60,199 nt of DNA, taken from contig JADMKE010000018.1 in the NCBI GenBank assembly GCA_018780035.1, forward strand, positions 1 to 60,199, written 5' to 3'. The position numbers and the translations under genes are program-made. This document shows positions 18,520-26,279 of this stretch, piece by piece. The notes below the pieces were generated by a model that worked only from the letters and a program-made list of their open reading frames with translations, was not told the DNA's origin and did no database searches. The stretch is from Candidatus Sericytochromatia bacterium (lineage in GTDB: Bacteria; Cyanobacteriota; Sericytochromatia; UBA7694). The number at the start of each line of letters is the position of its first letter. Within the stretch, counting starts at the first letter, position 1.

Positions 18520-18588
18520 AAGCCTGTTAAGATCCCCTGTTTAATGTTAATATAGCGATACAAATTAGAAGCGTTAAATATTTTAATT

Positions 18589-20832
18589 ATGCACATGCAA
18601 ACACTCAAACAAATTAATCAAGTAGATGAGCAGCTTTCCGCGCTGAGTAAAAAACGCCAGCAGGAAGCGGATCGCCATTACCGTATGGGCTTTCAGATTT
18701 TGGATACCGCTTTTAAACAGCAATTTCAAAATCTGTCTTTGCTCGATCAGGCCTGTGCAGAATTTATTCATGCCCTGCGTCACAACCGTTCAGATGTTCG
18801 CCCCTATTTGGCTCTCAGCTATTTATTCTCTCTGGTGAACAATTACCCCAATGCTTGGAAATATGCCAGAGCCGCCAAAGACCTGAAACCCAACGATCAA
18901 GTGGTGCTCAATTGGGAAAACAGCTTGAGCGAGCAAGAACAAAAAGCCGCCTTAAAAAAGCAGCGCCCACCTGAGTTAAATCATTCTGCCACGTTAGACA
19001 TAGAGCCCACTCCCCAAAATCTGCAAGCGCTGTACACCAAATTGCAAACCTTTTTGATCGCCCAGGTCAAATACGTGATGGAATTAAAAGCACCTGAACC
19101 CTCTTTGGACAATGCGGTTTTACATGAACTTAACGGGGCACTCACCCTTTTTCAGCAGAACGCTGAACAAATAGAGTCCCAGTTTGTCTGGTTGGAGCAA
19201 CACCACAATATTGATGATTTGCGCAAACTCTATACCCCTTTTGAAGCCAATTTGCGCAGATACCGTGAAGCAATTGGTGTGGCCATGAGCCTTTCGGAGC
19301 TCTTGGAAAACTGCCAGGACTTGAGCGCTGAAGTTAGAAAAATAAACCTGAAAATTGAGCATTTAACGGACTCTCATGATATTCCTGCGGTTTCTGAGGC
19401 TCTTGAATCTTTGCTCGATCAATGTGACTATCTTGCGGATAATATCGACTATTTTGATACCCAAGGTTATGATTTAACCCTGGTGGAAAATAGCTATGCG
19501 GCCGTGAGCCAAGAAATTACGGCTGCCCAAGACAAGCTGGATAAAATCATTGAACAATTTAATCAATTGCGCCGCCAGCGTCGGGCTGAAATGCCACCTG
19601 AACCATCTACCGCAGGCATTAAAGCCTTTTTACAAAAATTACCCGATGCCCATCTGGGCGCCATGGCCGAACAACTCTGGTTTTTGATGCCCATCAACCC
19701 TGTTGAGAAAATTTCTGTGGGTTTACATACTTTTTGTTTGACTCCAGACAAACAAAAGATGTTGGCCATTGTCAAAGAACTCTTAAATACCCTCAGTGTG
19801 AACCCCAGCAAAGAGGATGAATCGGCCATTTATGGCTTGTTGGCAATTATATTTTACAGTTATCGCAAGCCCCTGCTCTCAGTGGAATATTTGGATTACG
19901 CCGAGTCTTTGGCTCAGGGATTGCCTCATACCCTGCGTTTAAAAGAATTGTTGGTCACCTTTAGTCGGCAGCGGCTGAGCCTCAAAACAAATGCCAAAAA
20001 ACCAGTTTTGCAAGGGGTTTCTCGTTTGTTAGCGACGACCACTCTGCCGATTGAGCAAGTGGCAGAGAGTTTACGTTTGCTTTTGCCCACACACATGCAC
20101 AAAAAAGCGCCCAGTCTCTACTTAGAAGCCCGAGAATTGCTCTGTGATTTTTGTATGAATCCCTCACGCAATACCTTATTGGCAGCAGCGGATCGGCTCT
20201 TGATGGCTTTGGCCAGCCAAGAGCAAGCGGGAGAAGTCTATGTGCTTTTAAGTGCTATGTTCTTTGCCATGGGCAAACCACTTTTGGCACAAGAGTATCT
20301 TGGCTTTGCTCAAGCTTTAGAGCCCAATATGGAAACCACACATTATATCTTACAGCGGGTCAGCCATCTCAAAATGCCTCAGGCAGGCAATCTAAATTCA
20401 CAAGCTGGATTTGGAAATTCGACTCCAGGCACAGCTTTGGCCACAGGCACACCCAAAACAGTGAGAAAACCGTCACCCACCATCGCCATGAATACCTTTA
20501 AAACTGCAGAACTTAATTTGGTGAGTGTTGCGCAAAAACTTCCACCAGTGTTAAAACACACTGGGGCTGCAGCCGAAGATCACCCCGTCATGCGTTTGTT
20601 AGATGAATTTTGCCTCAAGCCATCACCCTCCATTTGGCGAGAATCCATTCACAGTCTCAATCAAATTTTGGAAAGCCCTGAAGCGAGCGCTGAAGATTAT
20701 GCCTTGATGGGATTGCTGCTCTTTGCCTGCGGAAAACCACTTTTGCTTTTGGAATACTTGGATTTTGCCAAATCCCAATCCCCCACATCACCCTTGGTTC
20801 AGCGCTTACAGGAACAATTCCGCAAGCGCTGA
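18589..20832 (+). CDS. Large helical repeat protein with a triplicated C-terminal module
   Basis: 747 residues, no named family. The N-terminal part (about 1-110) looks TPR-like, the middle (120-340) is helical and probably coiled coil. The C-terminal half contains three copies of a module of about 85 residues (about 375-455, 513-600, 665-747). Each opens with FC-L/M-x-P and ends with a KPLL-x-EYL-x-(F/Y)A helix, as in YRKPLLSVEYLDYA, MGKPLLAQEYLGFA and CGKPLLLLEYLDFA. Copies 2 and 3 are joined by a Thr/Ala/Pro-rich linker (about 600-640). There is no leader or membrane helix, so it is probably a cytoplasmic scaffold. No ribosome site is obvious; a second ATG lies two codons in. Confidence 0.7.
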   Translation: MHMQTLKQINQVDEQLSALSKKRQQEADRHYRMGFQILDTAFKQQFQNLSLLDQACAEFIHALRHNRSDVRPYLALSYLFSLVNNYPNAWKYARAAKDLKPNDQVVLNWENSLSEQEQKAALKKQRPPELNHSATLDIEPTPQNLQALYTKLQTFLIAQVKYVMELKAPEPSLDNAVLHELNGALTLFQQNAEQIESQFVWLEQHHNIDDLRKLYTPFEANLRRYREAIGVAMSLSELLENCQDLSAEVRKINLKIEHLTDSHDIPAVSEALESLLDQCDYLADNIDYFDTQGYDLTLVENSYAAVSQEITAAQDKLDKIIEQFNQLRRQRRAEMPPEPSTAGIKAFLQKLPDAHLGAMAEQLWFLMPINPVEKISVGLHTFCLTPDKQKMLAIVKELLNTLSVNPSKEDESAIYGLLAIIFYSYRKPLLSVEYLDYAESLAQGLPHTLRLKELLVTFSRQRLSLKTNAKKPVLQGVSRLLATTTLPIEQVAESLRLLLPTHMHKKAPSLYLEARELLCDFCMNPSRNTLLAAADRLLMALASQEQAGEVYVLLSAMFFAMGKPLLAQEYLGFAQALEPNMETTHYILQRVSHLKMPQAGNLNSQAGFGNSTPGTALATGTPKTVRKPSPTIAMNTFKTAELNLVSVAQKLPPVLKHTGAAAEDHPVMRLLDEFCLKPSPSIWRESIHSLNQILESPEASAEDYALMGLLLFACGKPLLLLEYLDFAKSQSPTSPLVQRLQEQFRKR

Positions 20833-20843
20833 AACTGGTTCTA

Positions 20844-21584
20844 TTAAATCCTGTGGTTTTGGATATCGTCGAAGGTTTGCATCATCGTCTGAATCGGATT
20901 AATGGGCAGGGCTGGGGCCGCCATGGCAGCAGGTTCGACGCGATCAGCGCCAGCAGTGTCATTTAAGGGGTTAAGGCCCTGAGTTGAAGACCTGGAGGCA
21001 TCAATGCTGGAGGTATCGACCCCCCCATTTTGAATACCCGATTGGGATTGGCGTTGATGAATAAAATCCTCAATTCCATTGATCCCCTGTGAAACAGCTC
21101 GGCCAGCCAAATCAGGCAGAGCGCCAAGTGCTTGGCCAATAAAAGAGCTGCCGATCGCAGAGGCACCCTGTTGCATCAAATCGCCAATTTCATTTACCCG
21201 ATCAGTGGACTGTCCATTGGGATCCACCTGGTTATTGATAAAAGCTGTGGGATTTTGAAAAAATTGAGAGGCCATCGTACCCACATTTTCCAGAATACCC
21301 GAAGCACCGGTTCCAAAGGCGCTTTGAGCCATTTCTTGCAGATTTGAGCCAATATCTGTCAGGCCTCTTAAACCTTCACTTGAAGCATTGCGAGCCGCTT
21401 GAACGGCACCGGGAACGGCAGCACGGGAACCCTCTATCACAGGGTCTGCAACCACTGCATGGATAATTGCATTGGGTGCTGGAGCATCTGTTTCACGTGC
21501 GGGAGCAGTACTGGCAGGCGGCGTACTGGCTGCTTGCGGAGGGATATTCATCGGGCTGGGGGCTCCCCCAATATTATTTATCAT
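20844..21584 (-). CDS. Hypothetical protein, disordered and helical
   Basis: 246 residues, family not recognised. The N-terminal 45 residues are Pro/Ala/Thr-rich without a signal peptide. The central part (about 60-180) is made of amphipathic, Gly/Ala/Gln-rich segments (for example GSSFIGQALGALPDLAGRAV), reminiscent of small-residue-rich helices that insert in or pack on membranes. The C-terminus is Ala/Pro-rich. AGGAG precedes the ATG at the usual range. It lies 27 bases downstream of the CBS gene and is probably co-transcribed with it. It converges on the repeat-protein gene, 11 bases apart. Confidence 0.6.
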   Translation of the reverse strand: MINNIGGAPSPMNIPPQAASTPPASTAPARETDAPAPNAIIHAVVADPVIEGSRAAVPGAVQAARNASSEGLRGLTDIGSNLQEMAQSAFGTGASGILENVGTMASQFFQNPTAFINNQVDPNGQSTDRVNEIGDLMQQGASAIGSSFIGQALGALPDLAGRAVSQGINGIEDFIHQRQSQSGIQNGGVDTSSIDASRSSTQGLNPLNDTAGADRVEPAAMAAPALPINPIQTMMQTFDDIQNHRI

Positions 21585-21611
21585 GATTGTTTTTACTCCT
21601 GTGATTTTAGA

Positions 21612-22091
21612 TTATTCAAATTGACTATTATCTAAAACAGCACGTTCGACAATGCTGACCAAATATTCGACGATGTCTTTGACAGAGATGACACCTGTCA
21701 GATGCCCTTCGAGATCGGTCAGGGGAATATGCCGGTAACCGCCAATGGTCATGCGGTTTAAAGCATAGAGAATTTGATCGTCATCTGTCAGGCTCTCTGG
21801 ATTGGGGGTCATTATGTCTTTGACGGGAGTACTTTGAATGTCTACCCCTTTGCCAAGGACTTTAAACAGCATATCTCTTTCGGTAACAATGCCTATCAAT
21901 TTCTCGTTATCTTCTACGAGCAGGGCGCCAATGCGTTTTTCTTGCATCAGCAGAACAGCCTCAGCGATGGTAATGTCTGGCCCCACAGTCAGAGGGGTTT
22001 TGGGATTCAAGCGCAGGATGGGATCGGTCGTTACAGCTGTAAATAAACTGACAGAGGGAGAAAACGGTTCTGTTGAGGAGAGTTCAGACAC
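21612..22091 (-). CDS. CBS-domain protein
   Basis: 159 residues with two CBS motifs forming one Bateman pair. The first runs about 33-88 (TVGPDITIAEAVLLMQEKRIGALLV... GIVTERDML), the second about 97-150 (VKDIMTPNPESLTDDD... GVISVKDIVEYL). Such stand-alone pairs bind adenine nucleotides and sense energy state. I place the start at GTG 22091 because AGAGG lies eight bases before it. A TTG two codons upstream would be only two bases from that site. The partner protein is unknown; the downstream gene is the hypothetical 20844-21584. Confidence 0.85.
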   Translation of the reverse strand: MSELSSTEPFSPSVSLFTAVTTDPILRLNPKTPLTVGPDITIAEAVLLMQEKRIGALLVEDNEKLIGIVTERDMLFKVLGKGVDIQSTPVKDIMTPNPESLTDDDQILYALNRMTIGGYRHIPLTDLEGHLTGVISVKDIVEYLVSIVERAVLDNSQFE

Positions 22092-22170
22092 GGACAATAC
22101 CTCTTCTGGTGTTCTCAGATTTGAAGGGTATTATAACATTGGGTCGTTAAATTTGTTTTGGCCGAGAGGA

Positions 22171-22518
22171 TCATTCTTGTGGGGGTCGGTTAAGCACAGA
22201 AGCCAGAATCGGATCGACCGCCGCCTTTATTTTTTCAATCAAAGTCTGATCCATATAGCCAAATTTATCTGGAATTTTTAAAATATATATTGTTTTATTC
22301 CGAATTAAATTTCTAAATTCAGATAAAATACGTTCTTTATGTTTACTTTCCATAACAAATATAATATCTGCCCATTGAATATCACTGTTTGAAAGTTTTC
22401 TTTTTGCCTGTTTGGATGTCCCTGCAGATTTCACCTGTACAAAGGGCCTGTTTTGATAAATTTTTTCTGCGGTGGGACTGCGCCATTTATTTTTTGAACA
22501 AACAAATAGCAAATTCAT
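22171..22518 (-). CDS. Small low-molecular-weight tyrosine-phosphatase-like protein
   Basis: 115 residues. The P-loop CSKNKWRSPTAE (Cys7 to Arg13, CX5R) sits at the extreme N-terminus, and the late acidic motif IPDKFGYMD carries the candidate general acid Asp84. This matches the short LMW-PTP subgroup of about 110 residues, shorter than classical 150-residue enzymes. It would remove phosphate from tyrosine or arsenate-like substrates in the cytosol. The gene is noticeably richer in A/T than most neighbours, suggesting later acquisition. GGAAGG precedes the ATG. No kinase gene is adjacent. Confidence 0.82.
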   Translation of the reverse strand: MNLLFVCSKNKWRSPTAEKIYQNRPFVQVKSAGTSKQAKRKLSNSDIQWADIIFVMESKHKERILSEFRNLIRNKTIYILKIPDKFGYMDQTLIEKIKAAVDPILASVLNRPPQE

Positions 22519-22647
22519 GTTTCATACCTTCCTTTCGGGCAAATGAGGAGACTAGACAGGTCACGAAATAAACGCTAACATTCTCTGCGTGAGTCTTCGT
22601 ATTCATTTCAACCATTATCATTGTAATCAGGAGTCAAGCTTAATAAA

Positions 22648-23199
22648 ATGCCGAATAAAAAAATTGTTTCACTCATATTTTGTTTATTTTTAACCGTTTC
22701 TCTGAATGCCTGCAGCCCTGCTGAAGAAAAACCCACAGATAATACGCATACCACAACTGAAAAACCCGCAGCAGATATGGAAACCAAGTCAACCGAAAAA
22801 ACGGAAGAGACCGCCAGTTCTGCCGAAGAAGAAGTTGATGTGGATGAAGATGCCTTTGAAGAAGAAGATGTGGCAGATGAACAAGAATCGTTAAAAACGG
22901 CTGCCGGTTGGACACCCGAAATTGAAAAAGGTTTGGCAAAAACTTTTTCAGATGCCTGTTCTGCAGACGCAAACATGGGTAAAGCACTTGAAATGGTCAA
23001 AAAAGCTGATAAAAAGGCTGAATTTTGCGGTTGCTTTGGCGAAAAGAACGTTGAAGGCTGGAAAGCCGTTTTTCCAGATCTGAAAACCCTTCATGCCACA
23101 AGCAAAGAAGATGCAAAAAAAATGCTGTCTGAGAAAAAAGTCGGTGAAAATGCTGCCGTTGCTTGCGGAAAAAGCGTTTTGGGCGTCAACTTCAAATAG
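22648..23199 (+). CDS. Acidic lipoprotein, hypothetical
   Basis: 183 residues. A signal peptide ends in a clear lipobox (LNAC, Cys about 22), followed by a long acidic, Thr/Glu-rich linker (about 24-85). A small C-terminal domain (about 90-183) contains four cysteines (DACS, FCGC, VACG), which could form two disulfides in the periplasm. No family recognised. AGGAG lies about 14 bases before the ATG, a little far. A strong intrinsic terminator follows 37 bases after the stop, so it is probably monocistronic. Confidence 0.7.
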   Translation: MPNKKIVSLIFCLFLTVSLNACSPAEEKPTDNTHTTTEKPAADMETKSTEKTEETASSAEEEVDVDEDAFEEEDVADEQESLKTAAGWTPEIEKGLAKTFSDACSADANMGKALEMVKKADKKAEFCGCFGEKNVEGWKAVFPDLKTLHATSKEDAKKMLSEKKVGENAAVACGKSVLGVNFK

Positions 23200-23236
23200 A
23201 TTTTACTCCCGCATTTAATTGTATATTTTGAGCTTA

Positions 23237-23273
23237 AACAGCAAGGTCACTTAAGATCTTGCTGTTTTGTTTT
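23237..23273 (+). terminator. Rho-independent terminator after the acidic lipoprotein gene
   Basis: AACAGCAAGGTC (23237-23248), loop ACTTAA, GATCTTGCTGTT (23255-23266): a 12-bp stem with one G-T wobble, followed by TTGTTTT. It overlaps the last codons of the convergent rlmA gene. Confidence 0.8.
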
Positions 23274-24116
23274 GAAATAGGTTTGAATTTGAAAATGAAT
23301 AGGGGTTTTCAATTCAGACATTGTCTCCAAATGCATTTTCTGTTCTGGGGGGGTGTGCCAATAATAGGGCGTCATGGTCAAGAGATCGAGAATATCTGAA
23401 CCTGCCACGGTGATCTCCTGGATAATTTCAATCGTATCCTGCCACTGAAACAGGGGAGATTGAGCCAGTTCTGCGTAATTGCCCCGGTGTTCAAAAACGT
23501 CTGTGTAGATGGCCTGCATGAGTCCCTTTAAATGGGTTTTGCCTGGACCGACCATCATTAAGATGCCATCATCTTTTAAGACCCTTGCTGCCTCTTCTAA
23601 ATAGACGGGTGAAAAAATGGAGAGCAGCAGATCAAATTCGTGCTCAAAATAGGGCAGATCTTTGGCACTGGCCACAGCCAATTGCACACCCAATCTGCGT
23701 TTGGCATGTTCGTGAATGGCCTTTTTGGAAATGTCGATACCTGCCAATTGCAGCGACAGACCTGTTTTGGACAATAACTGGCTGAGTTGTTGAAGATAAT
23801 AGCCTTCGCCACAGCCCACATCCAATAGCTGAAAGCCCTCTGCTCTGGACCTTTTTTGCATGATCTGAATTAAAATCTGTTCCAGGCCTTGGGCCAAAGC
23901 CAAATAATAGCCCTGTTCTAAAAAGCGCTGGCGGGCCATCACCATTTCATCAGCATCGCCAGGCTGGCGGCTCTGTTTGTGTTGGGCCAATAAGAGATTG
24001 ACATAACCACTGCGGGATTGGTCAAAGTTGTGGTTTTTCTCGCAGTGTAAACTTCGCGTCTGCAGCTCCAAAGGCAAGCCACAGACGGGGCATTTATACT
24101 GCACCCGGTAAGCCAT
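23247..24116 (-). CDS. rlmA: 23S rRNA (guanine-N1)-methyltransferase RlmA family
   Basis: 289 residues, close to the usual 270-290. An N-terminal zinc-binding module (CPVC 9-12, Cys25, His29 in CEKNH) is followed by NFDQSRSGYVNLL, a hallmark of RlmA. The SAM motif LLDVGCGEGYY (97-107) heads a Rossmann methyltransferase domain. The family methylates G745 or G748 in hairpin 35 of 23S rRNA, and some homologues give tylosin-type resistance. The start is the ATG at 24116, where the zinc module begins. The open frame extends to a TTG at 24212 with no family support. Confidence 0.85.
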   Translation of the reverse strand: MAYRVQYKCPVCGLPLELQTRSLHCEKNHNFDQSRSGYVNLLLAQHKQSRQPGDADEMVMARQRFLEQGYYLALAQGLEQILIQIMQKRSRAEGFQLLDVGCGEGYYLQQLSQLLSKTGLSLQLAGIDISKKAIHEHAKRRLGVQLAVASAKDLPYFEHEFDLLLSIFSPVYLEEAARVLKDDGILMMVGPGKTHLKGLMQAIYTDVFEHRGNYAELAQSPLFQWQDTIEIIQEITVAGSDILDLLTMTPYYWHTPPEQKMHLETMSELKTPIHFQIQTYFKTKQQDLK

Positions 24117-24200
24117 TTCTGCTGACGGAGGGCCCGTAGGTCTGTCTAATAAACGTGGGCATAAAAATCCAACCTCGTCAGCTCTTTTCTTGTTTTTTTC

Positions 24201-24230
24201 AGTATAGTTCAAGGACCTTTGCTATGGGCA
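24201..24230 (-). promoter_or_regulatory. Possible rlmA promoter
   Basis: TATACT on the minus strand (24206-24201) with TGCCCA 18 bases upstream (24230-24225), matching -35 consensus at three positions. It predicts a leader of about 80 bases. Confidence 0.33.
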
Positions 24231-24236
24231 CGGTTT

Positions 24237-25151
24237 TTACTGGAGCGCGATATAAAAAAATGCCAAAAGGAGCACAGAAGGAACCAACAAGAGCAGGTCA
24301 TTGTACAGGGGTTGTTGCTGACTGTGATAACTGCCCTCGCGGCGTTGAATCCAGGTTGGCAGCGTGTCTTCCAAGCGCGCTTGACTCGGATCACTGGGCA
24401 AATAGAGCAAATCTTCGCGGGGCTCATCCGTTACAGCAGCAATATCAGAGGTTTTTAATTCTGTTTCATACATTCGGCCCGCCACTTCATAGGCAAAAAT
24501 CAGGGAATGGATGTGAACGGCCTCCCCATTTACAATCTGACTCACACCGGTGTCTGTTTGACGCACCAGCCGCGCAGATGCCAGTCGCCCCTGTTTGAGT
24601 AAGTTCAAAACCTTAAGTCCCCGCATCAGGCCAAATCCCCAGAATAAAAAAGCAATCAATGGCAAACCCAAAACGGGCCAAGCAAACCAAAGCGAAACCA
24701 AAGCCCAGGGATCCATTGCGCTGGATCTGTAACCTGGCAAATTGATACGGGCCTTTTCAGGTTTGCCAGGGACAAATTCAACCGGGACGGTTTTGAGATC
24801 TTGTAAAGGCTTCTGGGCACTGGAAAGATACGAGATCGCAGTGATCGTGCGGCCTTGGTCAACAAAATTAAACTGACAGGCATAAACAGGCAAACTTCGA
24901 TTGCGGTTAAAGGCCGAAACAGAACGGGTGTCATTGATGGCCCCTACATAACTCAAAGTGCCTTGGGCCAACTTGGTTGGACGGCCGAACTGCAATTCAG
25001 CTTGGATCGGACGCAGAACAAAGAACCAAACCATCAGCAGCGAAATCAAAAAAAACCAACCCGCTTGTTGGGTTTTTCCCTGACCCAATACCAGGCCAAA
25101 TTTAACAGGCCAGGCAATCTGACGGGGCGGGGGGTTTAGGGGGCCGGGCAT
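24237..25151 (-). CDS. DUF3592-like membrane protein
   Basis: 304 residues with three or four hydrophobic segments: about 30-48, 150-175 (two close helices) and 285-303. Between them lie two beta-rich soluble parts with the pattern VNGEAVHIHSLIFAYEVAGRMYETE... LLYLPSDPSQARLEDTLP. This is the signature layout of DUF3592 proteins, which carry a Y-x-V-x-G-x-x-Y element and a YxPxNPxxA-like ending. Function of the family is unknown. AGAGG precedes the ATG at good distance. The ArsC-like gene lies 42 bases upstream on the same strand. Confidence 0.68.
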   Translation of the reverse strand: MPGPLNPPPRQIAWPVKFGLVLGQGKTQQAGWFFLISLLMVWFFVLRPIQAELQFGRPTKLAQGTLSYVGAINDTRSVSAFNRNRSLPVYACQFNFVDQGRTITAISYLSSAQKPLQDLKTVPVEFVPGKPEKARINLPGYRSSAMDPWALVSLWFAWPVLGLPLIAFLFWGFGLMRGLKVLNLLKQGRLASARLVRQTDTGVSQIVNGEAVHIHSLIFAYEVAGRMYETELKTSDIAAVTDEPREDLLYLPSDPSQARLEDTLPTWIQRREGSYHSQQQPLYNDLLLLVPSVLLLAFFYIALQ

Positions 25152-25193
25152 AAATAGACCTCTAACTTGACCGTTTTTCTCAAGTGCATATCT

Positions 25194-25523
25194 TTATTTT
25201 GGCCATTTGTCGGGGTCAAAGCCCTTGAGCAAAAGACCTTCCCCTTGCAAAATCGGGCGTTTGATCGCCGAGGGGTTTGCCAATAAAAGCTGGGCTTGTT
25301 CTGCCTGGGAAGCCGATTCATAGGCTTGCTTGAATTTGCGAAAGGTGGTGCCGGCTTTGTTGACAGGCCAGTCTCCAAACGCCTCTCGCCAACGTTCAAG
25401 ATCTTGCAAATTGGGTTTTTGTTTGGCATAGTCCACAAAGGTATACGTCAGCCCCTGTTGCTCAAGGTAAGCAAAGGCTTTTTTCATGGTGGAGCAGTTT
25501 TTAATCCCGTAGATCGTGTACAT
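25194..25523 (-). CDS. ArsC/Spx/YffB-family thioredoxin-fold protein
   Basis: 109 residues, typical for the family. The N-terminal motif YGIKNCSTMKKA has the redox Cys9 without a second CXXC cysteine, and the C-terminal NPSAIKRPIL is the conserved ArsC/YffB ending with its cis-Pro region. YffB-like members are glutathione-dependent reductases of unknown substrate; Spx members bind RNA polymerase. The single Cys and KKA motif favour the YffB side. AGGAA precedes the ATG by seven bases, and a TATAAT box lies about 27 bases further upstream. Confidence 0.85.
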   Translation of the reverse strand: MYTIYGIKNCSTMKKAFAYLEQQGLTYTFVDYAKQKPNLQDLERWREAFGDWPVNKAGTTFRKFKQAYESASQAEQAQLLLANPSAIKRPILQGEGLLLKGFDPDKWPK

Positions 25524-25549
25524 CGCTTGTTCCTGTGTGAAGATATTTC

Positions 25550-25555
25550 ATTATA
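25550..25555 (-). promoter_or_regulatory. -10 box of the ArsC-like gene
   Basis: TATAAT on the minus strand about 30 bases before the start codon. No good -35 at 17 bases; the 12-bp tandem repeat lies there instead. Confidence 0.4.
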
Positions 25556-25559
25556 CCGG

Positions 25560-25590
25560 ATGCCGCTCACAATGCCGCTCACAATGCCGC
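25560..25590. repeat. 12-bp tandem repeat across the lysozyme stop codon
   Basis: ATGCCGCTCACA occurs twice, followed by a partial third copy (ATGCCGC). The minus-strand lysozyme stop TGA (25581-25579) lies in the second copy, and the repeat also occupies the spacer upstream of the ArsC-like gene's -10 box. Confidence 0.75.
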
Positions 25591-26076
25591 CAGCCCCTGC
25601 TCCCAGAGTGTGGCTTCGGCGTTGCGACGATTGCGCAGCCCCACTTCGACACGTGAGCCTGGGTTGACGTAAAGCAACAGGGCTGGGCGCAGGTTGGCCC
25701 AATCTTTCTCAGACAGTTTGCGGGTGATCGTCTGAAAATAAGCCCCCCCATAAAAGCCCTCCCCCAGATTATAGGCAAAGCTCTCAAGCGCCCCCAGCAT
25801 GGACTCATTCATGTCTGACACAAAGGGTATTTTTTGCAGGGCGGGGTGAATGCGTTTTAAGATGTATTGCTCCAGCTCTTGGGTGGCTTGGGCCTCAGTT
25901 AAGCGGTCTCCTCGGGAGACCCGGCGGCCATCGCTGTAGACGGTGGTGCCATAGCCAATGGTGGCGACAGTCCAGCCATGTAAAGGGTCGGGATAGGCGT
26001 TTTCACAAAAGCCTTCCCATTGTTTGATTAAGTGCAGGCCGGGGGCTGTGGCGCGGGTGCCGAGGGGGAAGGTCAT
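25579..26076 (-). CDS. Phage-type lysozyme (glycoside hydrolase 24)
   Basis: 165 residues, the normal size for T4/lambda-type muramidases. The catalytic centre motif is visible: IKQWEGFCENAYPDP (catalytic Glu21) followed by GWTVATIGYGTT. The C-terminal segment with RRNAEATLWEQG is the usual ending of the family. It hydrolyses the beta-1,4 bond between N-acetylmuramic acid and N-acetylglucosamine. There is no signal peptide and no other phage gene nearby, so this is a stray or domesticated endolysin rather than a prophage. AAGAGG lies five bases before the ATG, and a small hairpin (26089-26107) lies just upstream. Confidence 0.88.
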   Translation of the reverse strand: MTFPLGTRATAPGLHLIKQWEGFCENAYPDPLHGWTVATIGYGTTVYSDGRRVSRGDRLTEAQATQELEQYILKRIHPALQKIPFVSDMNESMLGALESFAYNLGEGFYGGAYFQTITRKLSEKDWANLRPALLLYVNPGSRVEVGLRNRRNAEATLWEQGLAAL

Positions 26077-26088
26077 CGAAACCTCTTA

Positions 26089-26107
26089 ATGGGGTTTTGA
26101 TCCCCAT
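26089..26107 (-). other. Hairpin in the lysozyme leader
   Basis: ATGGGG, a 7-base loop, CCCCAT: a perfect 6-bp stem directly upstream of the lysozyme ribosome site. It could affect translation of the gene; this is inference. Confidence 0.3.
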
Positions 26108-26279
26108 ATTGGTGTTTGATTGGTATTGTTTCATTGAATCAAAAATAAACGATTTGCGAAAGCCCAAGTCTCTCCCAGCTAACCCCCAAAACCGAACACA
26201 TCCCTCCCCCACCCCTTCCCCTCACCTCCCACCTCGCCTAAAATGAAAGCAACACACCCGATCAAGGAAACCTGCCCCC

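Noticed and set aside
25560..25590. Lac-operator-like sequence TTGTGAGCGG on the minus strand
   Set aside because: The likeness comes from a 12-bp tandem repeat without the symmetric second half-site, and no LacI-type gene is present.
25579..26076. Prophage remnant, suggested by the phage-type lysozyme
   Set aside because: No holin, structural, integrase or other phage gene is near; the neighbours are ordinary chromosomal genes.
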